Shown here: in pieces, positions 8,717-17,517 of the stretch
Numbering within the stretch: position 1 is the stretch's first letter
How the letters are laid out: each line of letters opens with the position of its first letter
Source of the DNA: Planctomycetaceae bacterium
Lineage (GTDB): Bacteria; Planctomycetota; Planctomycetia; Planctomycetales; Planctomycetaceae
Reading direction: 5' to 3'
DNA: 64,000 bases
Assembly: GCA_021732785.1 (NCBI GenBank)
Contig: JAKFUG010000006.1
Span: 62,001 to 126,000 of the forward strand
The notes under the pieces: model-generated
What the model saw: only the letters and a program-made list of their open reading frames with translations
Told to the model about the DNA's origin: nothing
The model's database searches: none
Position numbers and translations under genes: made by a program

Positions 8717-9784
8717 ATGACACCGTCACCACAACCCTCAACGGGAATGAAAGATCTGCTGCAAGCAGCCGTTTTGTTGTGCGTCGTTCCGTTATTGTTC
8801 TACGGAGGTTACTCCCTGCTCACACGCACCGCAGAAACGGTCCCAGAGCCGCTTCCACCGATTTTCGAAGGCACGAAGGAAAAACTGACACCGCTCATTG
8901 AAGTTCTGATACCGCCACCGGGGCCCCCACCCGGCGATGCGTGGGTGGCGGAAATCGACCGAATAAAAGCCAAGCTGACCGCGATTGCTCCTCGACTTTC
9001 AGCGGATCAGTTTCAGGAGCTTAACCTGCGGCTCGATCGACTGCGAAAGCACTGCGTCGAGCGGCGAACTCAGGTTCCGAAACAAATTGGAACCGAGTCG
9101 TTGCTGGGCCAGTCATTGCTTCGCACCGCCGAGACGATCGATCGGTTGGGGCAGAAGTCCGAAGAGTCGGCGTTACCCTGGGACTGGGAAGCAGAATTTG
9201 CGGTTGCCGAGGAGACGCGGCTTGATCAACGAAAAGCGAGCATTGAAAAGCAGTTTGATGACCAGAGCCGTCCGCTCATGGCCGAGCATCAAAACACGCT
9301 CGTGCGGATCACGCGTGATAACCGGCAGATCGAAGACGATGTGCAGCGAAAACAGGATGCCATCGCCACGATCCGGCGGAACAATTCGGAACGGGTAGAC
9401 CAGCAGAAACGACGTACTGCATTTGAAAAAGATAAGAAAGAGATTGAACGGCTGCTTTCGCCGTTCATTACTCCCGCCTACTGGCAACTCTCGACTTCCG
9501 CTCGTGACTGGAAAAAGACGGCGGAAGCCAAGCCGGTGTCCTACCGCGACTTGGAACGGCTTGAAGCGCTGCTGCCAACGATAGAGGGGCTCCGCGAGTT
9601 TGCCACAATCGGTGGGTTCCCACAGCATGTCAATCCCACCACGGCACGACCACTCGGGGCGTTTCCGGCTTTCTACGACACCACGCTCAGCGATCCGGCT
9701 CAGTTGGAGACCATCAAGCGTGCTCAACGACTTCTGAAAGAGCATGCTCCGTATCTCATTGAGTCCGGGCTGCTACTACCATAG
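8717..9784 (+). CDS. Membrane-anchored coiled-coil protein B, paralogue of the preceding gene
   Basis: 355 residues. An N-terminal hydrophobic helix (about 12-32, LLQAAVLLCVVPLLFYGGYSLL) precedes a proline-rich stretch (EPLPPIF ... PPPGPPPGD) and a helical, Arg/Gln/Glu-rich region with heptad character. The C-terminal 110 residues share an ordered set of matches with protein A (LLSPFITPAYWQL, PVSYRDL, RPLGAFPAF, IKRAQRLLKEHAPYLIESGLLLP against the corresponding segments), which points to tandem duplication. An ATG further upstream at 8681 lies inside the preceding gene and would put charged residues before the membrane helix, so 8717 was chosen. The next gene begins 9 nt after the stop. Function unknown. 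Confidence 0.75.
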   Translation: MTPSPQPSTGMKDLLQAAVLLCVVPLLFYGGYSLLTRTAETVPEPLPPIFEGTKEKLTPLIEVLIPPPGPPPGDAWVAEIDRIKAKLTAIAPRLSADQFQELNLRLDRLRKHCVERRTQVPKQIGTESLLGQSLLRTAETIDRLGQKSEESALPWDWEAEFAVAEETRLDQRKASIEKQFDDQSRPLMAEHQNTLVRITRDNRQIEDDVQRKQDAIATIRRNNSERVDQQKRRTAFEKDKKEIERLLSPFITPAYWQLSTSARDWKKTAEAKPVSYRDLERLEALLPTIEGLREFATIGGFPQHVNPTTARPLGAFPAFYDTTLSDPAQLETIKRAQRLLKEHAPYLIESGLLLP

Positions 9785-9793
9785 GAGCGACGC

Positions 9794-12562
9794 ATGAACA
9801 ACCAGACGCAAATCTATAAGTTCCTGATCCCGATTATCGCGATCCCATTTCTGCTGCTCTTCATCCCATACTTTTCTCGTCGGCCGGTCCCGGCTCCGGT
9901 TCCCACGACTCAGCCTCCCGCTCAAACCCAGCCCCAACCTGTCCCCGCGTCGCAGGTAGAACCTCTACAAACAGCGGATCATCAGGGAACACAAGTCGAG
10001 ATGCCTGCGAAGCCAATCCCTTCGCCAACGCCAATCTTAGATGCCCCTTCGCCAATTGAGAAAGCTCTGGAGGAGTCTCGCGAACGCCGCAAGAAAGCAC
10101 GGGCCGCCTATCAACGGCTCGTTTCTGCAATTGATGCCGAATCGCTGAATACTTTCGGTGGTCAAGACTGGGCTCAGATTCAGGCCCTGGAACGCGAAGC
10201 GGAATCGGCGGAGCAGCCTGAACTTTCCATCGAGCGTTTGACTGAAGCACAATCACGGCTTGAGAACCTGAGAAGTGACCTTCCCACACGCCAGCGGCTC
10301 TATGAGATTCAAAAGCTGCAATCAGAAGGCCGCTATCTCGATTATTTGAAAGCGGTCGTTGCGGCGAATGAGCCTCGTTCGCCACTTCCCGTCGAGCGTT
10401 TCTGGTCCGAGATCACCGGCTGGGACAACACTCGCTGGATGGAGTTGGCTCGTCACGAAGTCGACTCCATGGCACCGGACGATCCGGGTTTCGCGGAGAT
10501 CATGCTGGCGGTTGCCGATTTTCATGCCCGCCAAGGCGATACCGGCGAGGCACATCGAGCAAACGAACAAGCCTGGACCCGTGTGGCACGCCTGACCAAC
10601 GCCCATCGTGCGGCGGAATCCGCTGTATTCGTCTTGCAACGCCTGCTGCCGTCTCTGCCGGAGTCGCGACAGAAGGAACTCCTGATCGAAGGGACGCAAT
10701 TGGTGTCCCAAGCTTCGCATCCCAGGCTGCGCATTGAACTGTTGACCGATCTGTCCAGCATGCTCCGCGCTCGGGGCTACGAGGCCGAAGCCCAATCGCA
10801 CTTGGACAAGGCGATTGCGGACTCTCAGAATTCCAAGCTCCAACTCAGTGAATACTGGCCATACATCCTTCGCTGTCGTGCGTTGTCGACTTCGTCACCT
10901 GCGAAATCCATCTTCGAGATTTGCGTTTCCATTCCGAAATATAATGGCTCACGAGGACTCGATCCATTTCCGGCCAACGCGATGGGTTACTCCTATGCCG
11001 CTCAAGCGGCAGTCCACTCGGGCAATCCCGTGGATGTATCGCAGGGAGTCCTCCTGGCAGAGGCACAACTCCTTGATGTCACGGGTTCCAACAACGACGA
11101 ATTCCTGGCTCGTCGACTTCTGGCCGAGGCCGATCTTTTACAGAAACACTGGCGACGAGCTTTGATCTCCGCCCAAAACATCGCGGAATTGAATCTGCGC
11201 GCCGGGCTGGTGTATCAGATCATGGTGGCCGCCCCAGACGAGGTGCCACGGGAGGTCGCGTTACAAGTCCTCAATTCACGTCCGACTCATCAGGGAGCCA
11301 CGCTCGCGATCGCACACTATCTACCGAGGCTGGCGGCTGACGACTCGACGAGGTTGCCGGAGTTATTGCCTTGGATTCTGAAACAAAAGGCCAATAGCAC
11401 CCGCGCTGCCGCCTTCTTGGGACTCGCACAATACGCGGGGACGTCCAGGTCTGGCCTCGCCGAGACGACACGCTTACCGCGTCCCGTACCAAGCGTTGAA
11501 GACGTGCGCAGCCTGCTTGAAACCGCCGAGACCGACGTCAATCTGTTGCAGATGCCACTTGACAGAGCGTGGGCTTCGATCTGGATTGCCCTCTGTTGGC
11601 ATCGTCTCGATCAACCGGCCAGTTACCGCCGTGCCTGTCAGCAAGTCCACGAGCATCTCTTCGTCGCTTGGCAGAGCTATTGGAGAGGCGAGAAACCCGA
11701 GAACCCGCGTGACCCGGCAGGGGAGTATCGCTCATCCCAGAATCGTACGAGGGATCTGGCGAGAATTGTCGAATGCTACATCAGCTTTGCCGAAGCGCAA
11801 GCGTTCTTGCTGAAAGACGCTCAAGGTGCACTCGCCACTTGCATTGACGCCGCACGTGCGTCCGAACACCAGTACCAAGCCAAGTACGACCCCATGGTCC
11901 GGTTGAAACTGGTTTTTCAAGCGGTCCATCGCGAATGCGGACTGTCGACCGGTCTGCTGGACACCGCGTCCTTTCAGGTCAACCATTTTTTCCCCTTGCT
12001 GGAAGCGGCTTCCCAAGGCGACATCACCAATGTGGAACGACGTCTGCAACTTATCGAGACAGAAGGCCCTGGCTACGATTTCAAAAAGGGGGATTGTTTG
12101 GCGCGCGGTTACGCGGAACTCGCAATTCTGACCGCTCGTAGCGGCAATCTCCCGGCGTATCAAGCGGCGCGGCGTAAGGCACTGGCCCAGATTCAAACGC
12201 AGGGCGCGACCGACTCGATCCTGCTCCCGATCTACGAAGCCGATGCCTACGCAGGCGAATTTGCCTTGGCGGCGAAGCTCAAGAGTAGCGACGGTCCGCT
12301 ACCAATCTATGGCACTGGCGCACGACCGCAGGCCGCCCTGTGTGTCGAACTCAGTGTGGCGCGACGATCTGAAGACGCATTGAAACAGCTTCCGCCGCTG
12401 TCACAACCGTATTGGCGAATGCAGGCGATGCATGCCATTGCGGCCGCACGGTTCCAACAGGAGCCCACAAGCGAGCACTTGGCCTGGCTGGCGACGCTGC
12501 CGGAGCCGATTGACCGCATCGCGGCCTTGTGTGGCTTGGCACTCAAGAAACCGAGACTTTGA
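9794..12562 (+). CDS. Membrane-anchored repeat protein (TPR/alpha-solenoid-like), 922 residues
   Basis: A single N-terminal membrane helix (about 9-27) is followed by a proline- and glutamine-rich linker to about residue 75, as in the two preceding proteins. The rest is alpha-helical with repeated Ala/Leu-rich helix pairs such as AEIMLAVADFHARQGDTGEAHRA and AHRAAESAVFVLQRLLPSL, which look like degenerate TPR or solenoid repeats suited to protein binding. No catalytic motif was seen. Last of the co-directional set beginning with the IetA-like ATPase; the ATG follows the preceding stop by 9 nt with GGAG upstream. The shared helix-plus-Pro-linker plan of three consecutive proteins suggests one membrane complex. 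Family not recognised. Confidence 0.72.
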   Translation: MNNQTQIYKFLIPIIAIPFLLLFIPYFSRRPVPAPVPTTQPPAQTQPQPVPASQVEPLQTADHQGTQVEMPAKPIPSPTPILDAPSPIEKALEESRERRKKARAAYQRLVSAIDAESLNTFGGQDWAQIQALEREAESAEQPELSIERLTEAQSRLENLRSDLPTRQRLYEIQKLQSEGRYLDYLKAVVAANEPRSPLPVERFWSEITGWDNTRWMELARHEVDSMAPDDPGFAEIMLAVADFHARQGDTGEAHRANEQAWTRVARLTNAHRAAESAVFVLQRLLPSLPESRQKELLIEGTQLVSQASHPRLRIELLTDLSSMLRARGYEAEAQSHLDKAIADSQNSKLQLSEYWPYILRCRALSTSSPAKSIFEICVSIPKYNGSRGLDPFPANAMGYSYAAQAAVHSGNPVDVSQGVLLAEAQLLDVTGSNNDEFLARRLLAEADLLQKHWRRALISAQNIAELNLRAGLVYQIMVAAPDEVPREVALQVLNSRPTHQGATLAIAHYLPRLAADDSTRLPELLPWILKQKANSTRAAAFLGLAQYAGTSRSGLAETTRLPRPVPSVEDVRSLLETAETDVNLLQMPLDRAWASIWIALCWHRLDQPASYRRACQQVHEHLFVAWQSYWRGEKPENPRDPAGEYRSSQNRTRDLARIVECYISFAEAQAFLLKDAQGALATCIDAARASEHQYQAKYDPMVRLKLVFQAVHRECGLSTGLLDTASFQVNHFFPLLEAASQGDITNVERRLQLIETEGPGYDFKKGDCLARGYAELAILTARSGNLPAYQAARRKALAQIQTQGATDSILLPIYEADAYAGEFALAAKLKSSDGPLPIYGTGARPQAALCVELSVARRSEDALKQLPPLSQPYWRMQAMHAIAAARFQQEPTSEHLAWLATLPEPIDRIAALCGLALKKPRL

Positions 12563-12606
12563 TCCAACGGCCATTGCCCCACCGATTGATGAGTTGTATC
12601 CGAAAA

Positions 12607-12626
12607 ACTTGCATCACCATGCAAGT
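12607..12626. other. Short hairpin after the membrane-protein operon
   Basis: Stem ACTTGCAT / ATGCAAGT (8 bp) with loop CACC, 44 nt past the last stop codon. There is no U-run on the plus strand, so it is at best a weak transcription end or an RNA-stabilising stem. Confidence 0.4.
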
Positions 12627-12643
12627 CGTGGTACGACCGTTCC

Positions 12644-12886
12644 ATGATGCATGTTTACCTCGGTTGGGCGGATTCCGAAGGGTTGAGATTCTTTCAGCCG
12701 GAAACTGACTCGACGTTGCGCCGTTTCGCTCAACTCCTTCAGCACGATCACCGACGTGTGGCAGTTTGGTCCGTCCTCGATTCTACCGCCCTCGCGGCCG
12801 TCAATTCCCTACTGGATGTTGCGGATTACAAGACCGCATGGCAGGTCTTGCAGAATCATTCCGCACACTTGGGTCGCTTGATTTAG
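12644..12886 (+). CDS. Small hypothetical protein, 80 residues
   Basis: A short acidic/helical protein with no recognised motif, beginning MMHVYLGWADSEG and rich in Leu, Ala and Gln. It follows the membrane-protein operon by about 80 nt beyond a hairpin. No strong ribosome site is visible ahead of the tandem ATG. It may be a real small gene or chance; support is only that the frame is open, protein-like in composition and in a plausible place. Confidence 0.4.
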   Translation: MMHVYLGWADSEGLRFFQPETDSTLRRFAQLLQHDHRRVAVWSVLDSTALAAVNSLLDVADYKTAWQVLQNHSAHLGRLI

Positions 12887-13053
12887 CTGCGATCCCAAGT
12901 CCACTGAATTGTTTGTGACACGGCCACGAAAGTCTGCTAACTGACCCGGATGAGCCTTGGCTCAGATGCTCTTTTGCCATTTCATCGGGTAGACGCATTC
13001 ACAGACCTTTGCGGGCATTCTTCCAGTCGGCCCACAGAGGTCGGTGGTCTGAA

Positions 13054-13136
13054 GGTTTTCACCAGCGATGGACAGCGCGGTTGAATCCCCGAGCGGTGCA
13101 ATGCACCCCTGGATGGTTCAACCGCTGTGGTGAACC
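13054..13136. promoter_or_regulatory. Multi-stem palindrome in the leader of the DUF932 gene
   Basis: A central stem GCGGTTGAA (13077-13085) pairs with TTCAACCGC (13117-13125). Inside it, GGTGC (13095-13099) pairs with GCACC (13103-13107) around a 3-nt loop. Outside it, GGTTTTCACCAGCG is roughly complementary to CGCTGTGGTGAACC with bulges. The structure ends about 30 nt before the DUF932 start codon, so it could be a cis-acting leader RNA or a protein-binding palindrome. Class not recognised. Confidence 0.5.
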
Positions 13137-13167
13137 GATTCGTATCCTCAAATCGGGAGCCTCGTCT

Positions 13168-14187
13168 ATGTCTACTCTCATGAAAGCGAATCAGGAGCTG
13201 TATCGTCGCACTCCGGATGAATGCTTCCACACCCTCGACGAACTGCACACGCTTTGCCGTGCGCAGCGGGAGAATTCCCAAGACTATTGGGAACGCCCGG
13301 AACAGTTGCTTTTGACCCACGACATGACGCTGGCGATTGGCGGTGCCGCCGATCTCTCGCTCAATGATTGGTCGTTCTCGCAACTGTGCCGCATGGCGAA
13401 TGTGAGCAAGGAAACGATCAATCGACTCAGCACCAAGACGGCCAGCAAAGCCTTCGAGGAGACGCTGCCGCAGTCCGAGAAGCCGCTGCAACTCCTCGCG
13501 ACAGGGAATACGATCCGTTCGATTCACGGAGTCGCCTACACCCGTCTGTGGAACTCTGAGTTGTTGGACGTCGTCCGTGATGCCGCCCCCGATTTCACAC
13601 CGCCACAGACGGCGTGCGATGGAGTCAGCACCGGACTGTACTGCGGGGAACAGGATTTGTTCGCGTTCCTGATCGATCCGCTCGGATGGGTCGATATCGG
13701 TGGCGAATCGTTCGCGCCCGGCTTCTTCGTCTGGAATTCGGAAGTCGGCCGTCGGTCACTGGGAATTCAGACGTTTTGGTTTCAGCGGATCTGCCAGAAC
13801 CACATCGTCTGGGATGCGACACAGGTGATTGAGTTCTCACGCAAGCACACAGCCAATGTGCGCGACGGCTTGACCGACATTCGACGCCATATCGACGACT
13901 TGGTCAAAGCCCGCGATGCGCGTCGCGACTCCTTCGCTGCCGTCCTGCAACGGGCGATGTCGACACGGCTGGGAGACGATGCCGAACAGGCGGCCAAACC
14001 GTTGTTGTCCGCTGGGATTCCCCGCACGCTGATCAAGGATGCGCTGGAACTGGCCCAACAACAGGGTGGTTTCACGATCTTTGCCGTGGTGGATGCGCTC
14101 ACCAAACTGTCGCAGAAGGTCGTCTATGCCGGTGATCGCGTCGAATTGGACGCCAAAATCGGTGCGTTATTGGCACTCGCGGCGTAA
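13168..14187 (+). CDS. DUF932 plasmid/phage-type protein
   Basis: 339 residues resembling the DUF932 family (phage/plasmid-like protein) found on conjugative elements and phages; biochemical role unknown. Recognisable parts are an N-terminal segment around LTHDMTLAIGG, the TGLYCGEQDLFAFLIDP and FAPGFFVWNSEVGRRSLGIQTFWFQRICQNHIVWDA core (about 155-220), and a helical C-terminus. The start is the ATG at 13168, with GGGAG about 9 nt upstream; an open frame from 13009 overlaps the leader palindrome and looks non-coding. It is followed by the first copy of the small paralogous protein. It belongs to the element's maintenance/transfer backbone rather than its cargo. Confidence 0.82.
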   Translation: MSTLMKANQELYRRTPDECFHTLDELHTLCRAQRENSQDYWERPEQLLLTHDMTLAIGGAADLSLNDWSFSQLCRMANVSKETINRLSTKTASKAFEETLPQSEKPLQLLATGNTIRSIHGVAYTRLWNSELLDVVRDAAPDFTPPQTACDGVSTGLYCGEQDLFAFLIDPLGWVDIGGESFAPGFFVWNSEVGRRSLGIQTFWFQRICQNHIVWDATQVIEFSRKHTANVRDGLTDIRRHIDDLVKARDARRDSFAAVLQRAMSTRLGDDAEQAAKPLLSAGIPRTLIKDALELAQQQGGFTIFAVVDALTKLSQKVVYAGDRVELDAKIGALLALAA

Positions 14188-14293
14188 GCCGAAAACGCGG
14201 TGCGGCGAACGTCGATTCGTGTTACTGCCATCGAAGGCATGGGGATTGTCCTCATGCCTTTTTGTTTCCCCGAACCCATTGGAGATGATTGTC

Positions 14294-14563
14294 ATGGCTA
14301 CTGAAAAAACTCGTCCCGTCCACGAAGTCAAACTGGGTCGCATTCGCGCGGCCGTGTGGGAAAACACCACTCAAAATGGTGTTCGCCACAACGTCACGGT
14401 CTCGCGACTGTATAAGGACGGTGATCAATGGAAAGACTCCTCGTCCTTCGGACGTGAAGACTTGCCGCTCGTCATCAAAGTGCTCGACCAGGCACATACA
14501 TGGATCTACGAGCATCCCGCCGCCGCTGCTGCGGACAACGGTGACGAGTCGGGTTCTCGCTGA
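14294..14563 (+). CDS. Small conserved protein, copy 1 of 3
   Basis: 89 residues: EVKLGRIRAAVWEN, then VRHNVTVSRLYKDGDQWKDS, FGREDLPLVIKVLDQAHTWIYE. Two more copies lie at 34587-34841 and 35661-35894 with the same order of blocks (I-R-x-G-x-I-x-x-x-I-W, a T-V-T-R-x-Y-x strand, then R-D-D and a closing helix ending W-I). The predicted four strands plus a helix recall PC4-like single-stranded-nucleic-acid binders, but that likeness is weak and unproven. The ATG at 14294 has GGAG about 10 nt upstream. Recurrence beside DUF932, T4CP and methyltransferase genes suggests a role in element DNA handling. Confidence 0.75.
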   Translation: MATEKTRPVHEVKLGRIRAAVWENTTQNGVRHNVTVSRLYKDGDQWKDSSSFGREDLPLVIKVLDQAHTWIYEHPAAAAADNGDESGSR

Positions 14564-15364
14564 ACCGATCACGCATTTTCCCGCTGCGAAGCCGGTTTCT
14601 CGACCAGGTTGCCGACCACCGACTTCGCACATTCTTCAGCGCAATGGATTTTTGAGGCATGACTCGCATCAGAGTCACTACGGCGGCAAATGGGAGGGGC
14701 GGTCGAAGAGTCACGCTGGACCGCGCAGCAGAAACCTTGTGTGAGCAGAACATCCCATGAAAAACAGAACGGTGCAGCCAGCCCAAGGCTCACTCTGCAC
14801 CGTCCCACCAGCACGGAGTGACTCCGACGCATCGACTCGGCTATTCCTTGGCGCGGTTGCTTCCCAGCAGAGCCTGCCTCCGCTTCACCGAGTAGCCATA
14901 TCCTGCCACCGATCTGCCCACGGCGCAAGGGCAACAGCAGGCCCCACGGGTGTCAGGTCCGGCTGCTCAGACAGCCGCGTGACTGTTGCTCGCAATCGCG
15001 AATTCCCCTGGACGGTTGTTGGCGATCCATGCCAGTCTGAAATTGGCGGACGCAATCCCGCATCGACATCGTTGGCTTGAGTAGACCGAACAAGACCACC
15101 GTCTTCCGTGTGATTTCTGGCACATCGAAGTCGGTGGCGTGCCTGCGAAGGTTTTGCCTCATAAATGCCCCGTCATCGGCTTCTCTGATTGTACCACGGC
15201 GTTCAAGGTCCGCTTTCGCCTGCGGCGATGCGCTGCTGCTTGGCCAGTGGCCAGTGGCCAAGGCTCCACCTTGACCTGCCGTGTCGTCGAGTTCCAGCCG
15301 CCGACGGGCCGTCTACCACTTTCACACAGAAGCATGACAGTCGGCTTGCTTCTGCCGGAGACGA
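14564..15364. other. 800-nt gap without a credible gene, hairpin-rich
   Basis: Open frames here lack protein-like composition or ribosome sites. Clear stems are TGACTC/GAGTCA (14660-14677, 6-nt loop) and ACGGTGCAG/CTGCACCGT (14769-14803). GGCTG/CAGCC and GGCAC/GTGCC pairs occur further right, as does a short GGCCAGT tandem near 15242. It may hold a structured RNA or a degraded insertion; nothing specific was recognised. Confidence 0.5.
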
Positions 15365-15367
15365 ATG

Positions 15368-16213
15368 ATGAATCGAGAAGAAGCACTAAAAAAGAGCGAT
15401 GACGCACTGAAGGAACTGGCTCTGGCCTTACAACAAGGAAAGAGCGACACGCTGGTTAAGTACTTGGATATGTTGTCCAGATTCCACAACTATTCCTTTG
15501 GGAATTGCCTCCTCATCGCCCTGCAAATGCCTATTGCGACTCACGTTGCCGGATTCCACCGCTGGAAATCGCTGGGACGCTACGTCAAAAAGGACGAAAA
15601 AGGCATTGGCATCCTGGCTCCGCTCGCCAACCGCAACAAGAAACGCGAGGAAACTGAAGACGACAAAGAACCGGAAGAGCGACGCTCGGCGCTTCGAGGA
15701 TTTCGCGTCGTTCATGTTTTTGATGTCACACAGACGGAAGGAGCTGATCTTCCTGAATTCGCTGCTCTGGGCGGTGATCCCGGCGGAAGACTCCTCAGTC
15801 TGGAAACGCTGATTCGATCTCAAGGCATCCATTTCGAATTTGTGGACGCACTGGGCGGGGCGAATGGCGTCTCTGAAGGCGGTGCGATTAAGATCGTAGA
15901 GTCTCTGCCAGTCGCCCAGAAATTCTCGACCATGTGTCACGAATTGGCCCACGAACTGCTTCATCGTGGCGACCGACGTGCTCAAACGACGAAAGCGGTT
16001 CGTGAAACTGAAGCCGAAGCGGTGGCCTATGTCGTGTGTCGATCGGTAGGACTGGAATGTTCGACGCGCGCTTCGGACTACATCCAAATCTGGAACGGTG
16101 ATGAACAAGTCCTGATCCAGTCCCTGGAACTGATTCGAGATGTTGCCACACACATCATCACTTCGCTCGACGAAACTCAAGTCAACGTCGAGGAGGTCAG
16201 CCATGCCGCGTGA
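15368..16213 (+). CDS. ardC: ArdC-like antirestriction protein (ssDNA-binding domain plus metallopeptidase)
   Basis: 281 residues. The N-terminal half matches the ArdC ssDNA-binding domain (YLDMLSRFHNYSFGNCLLIALQMP, then AGFHRWKSLGRYVKKDEKGIGILAP, about 31-84). The C-terminal half is a zinc metallopeptidase with HELAH (191-195) and a downstream ETEAEAVAY glutamate motif. ArdC proteins protect incoming single-stranded plasmid DNA from host restriction during conjugation. Of two adjacent ATGs, the second (15368) has better spacing from GGAG. A charged Lys/Glu insert (about 89-107) links the domains. The next small gene starts 11 nt before this stop. Its presence supports entry of the element as single strand. 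Confidence 0.88.
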   Translation: MNREEALKKSDDALKELALALQQGKSDTLVKYLDMLSRFHNYSFGNCLLIALQMPIATHVAGFHRWKSLGRYVKKDEKGIGILAPLANRNKKREETEDDKEPEERRSALRGFRVVHVFDVTQTEGADLPEFAALGGDPGGRLLSLETLIRSQGIHFEFVDALGGANGVSEGGAIKIVESLPVAQKFSTMCHELAHELLHRGDRRAQTTKAVRETEAEAVAYVVCRSVGLECSTRASDYIQIWNGDEQVLIQSLELIRDVATHIITSLDETQVNVEEVSHAA

Positions 16214-16445
16214 CCCATCTCCACACTTCCGATTGGGGTGCTTCCACTGCGATCGGGAAGACTACGATGGCGTGACCGAACTCCCCAAGGATTGGACAGA
16301 CATCACGGAGGTTCAAACCCTGGAACAAGCGCTGACACCGGTGGACTTCACTGCCCCGACTCGCCTCAACATCTTCGAATGGCAAACCCATCTGGGAGTT
16401 TGCCCGGAATGCCAAACCGAGGACGAAGGACCAGCCGTCACATAA
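16203..16445 (+). CDS. Small two-CxxC protein overlapping ardC
   Basis: 80 residues. One CFHC pair lies near the N-terminus and one CPEC pair near the C-terminus, compatible with a single zinc-binding knuckle. No other motif. It overlaps the end of ardC by 11 nt, with GAGG in the ardC coding end as ribosome site, so it is coupled to ardC and probably an accessory of it. Function unknown. Confidence 0.6.
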   Translation: MPRDPSPHFRLGCFHCDREDYDGVTELPKDWTDITEVQTLEQALTPVDFTAPTRLNIFEWQTHLGVCPECQTEDEGPAVT

Positions 16446-16475
16446 CCGGCCGAAAGGATTCCGTTTTTCTTACCT

Positions 16476-16508
16476 ACGAGGTTGCTGAGGCACGCCACTC
16501 AACCTCGT
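16476..16508. other. Hairpin downstream of ardC cluster
   Basis: Stem ACGAGGTTG / CAACCTCGT (9 bp) with a 15-nt loop. No U-run on either side, so not a canonical terminator. Lies between the small CxxC gene and the membrane-protein gene. Confidence 0.4.
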
Positions 16509-16590
16509 TATCAATTCTCCAAAGTTTCATTTCCTCCAGAAAAGAACGTCGCCACTTGCCGATTTCTTCAATCTGTCGTACTTTCAGCCG

Positions 16591-17478
16591 ATGGAAATTG
16601 ACCGGAACAATCGGACTGCATGGCGGTTGCCAAGCTTCATTTTTGCCATCAGTGTGGCCGGTTGCCTTCTTGTCACCGCATTCGGTGCCCCTTGGATGCC
16701 GCCGCTTTGGCTGGGACTGTTGATCAGCGTCGTGCTGGCACTCCAATTCTATCGGGCGCACCCCGGCCGGTCAGAATCGTTCGAATTGCTGGAAACGCCA
16801 TTCTATCTCTCTCACGACACAGAAGTATTTGAACGATACAGGCAGTTCTCCCAGCAACTGCTGAAGATCAGCCAACGTTCCAGCAAAGTTTACCGTGACC
16901 TGGCCCTGCGACAACTGGAAGAGATGACGCGCCACTGCGTGGAACTCGGACAGGGACTGATCGTCTTCACCGAGACTGAGACCTGGCGACTGGCGTATGA
17001 ACGGCTGTTGCGGGAGCCGACCGTCTTCACATACCGATCCGTCGCCGTGGTGCGTCATCCTCGCTACTGGCAGGACGCTGCCGGTGTCGGGAGTATGCAA
17101 TTCAACTTTCAACTGATTGACGAGCACGTCATCACCATCGAACGCATTGTGGTGATCGCGGATGCTCTCTGGCCGAAGGAGCAGGATCTTCCCGACGACG
17201 AATTGCGCCAATGGATTCACGAACAATCGGTCCACGGTATCTGGATCTCGTTGGTCCGCATCTCCGATCTCGCATCTGAGCCAGAACTTGTCCGCGACAT
17301 GGGGATCTACGGTCAATTGGCGGTCGGCACGCAGCTACTCGCCGAAGACAACCTGCGAACCCAACGGTTCCTGCTGAATTTCGACCTCAACGCCGTTCGA
17401 GACGCGGAACGCCTGTGGGAAAAACTGGGGATTTATTCCGTGGCTTACAAGGCTCTACTGGATCAGTTTCGCCTGTAA
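16591..17478 (+). CDS. Unrecognised membrane protein, 295 residues, paired with a PLP enzyme
   Basis: Two close hydrophobic segments (about 13-31 and 36-53) form an N-terminal hairpin in the membrane. A cytoplasmic part of about 240 residues follows, with conserved-looking blocks FTETETWRLAYERLLREP (about 126-143), EHVITIERIVVIADALWP (about 178-195) and DMGIYGQLAVGTQLL (about 235-250). The family is not recognised; the regular pattern of motifs suggests a sensor or signalling domain rather than a transporter. The PLP-dependent gene begins 39 nt after the stop, and the two probably act together. Not an obvious transfer or replication gene, so treated as cargo. Confidence 0.65.
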   Translation: MEIDRNNRTAWRLPSFIFAISVAGCLLVTAFGAPWMPPLWLGLLISVVLALQFYRAHPGRSESFELLETPFYLSHDTEVFERYRQFSQQLLKISQRSSKVYRDLALRQLEEMTRHCVELGQGLIVFTETETWRLAYERLLREPTVFTYRSVAVVRHPRYWQDAAGVGSMQFNFQLIDEHVITIERIVVIADALWPKEQDLPDDELRQWIHEQSVHGIWISLVRISDLASEPELVRDMGIYGQLAVGTQLLAEDNLRTQRFLLNFDLNAVRDAERLWEKLGIYSVAYKALLDQFRL

Positions 17479-17517
17479 CATTACGATCGAGCCGGACTCT
17501 CAAACGGACGGTTCGAT

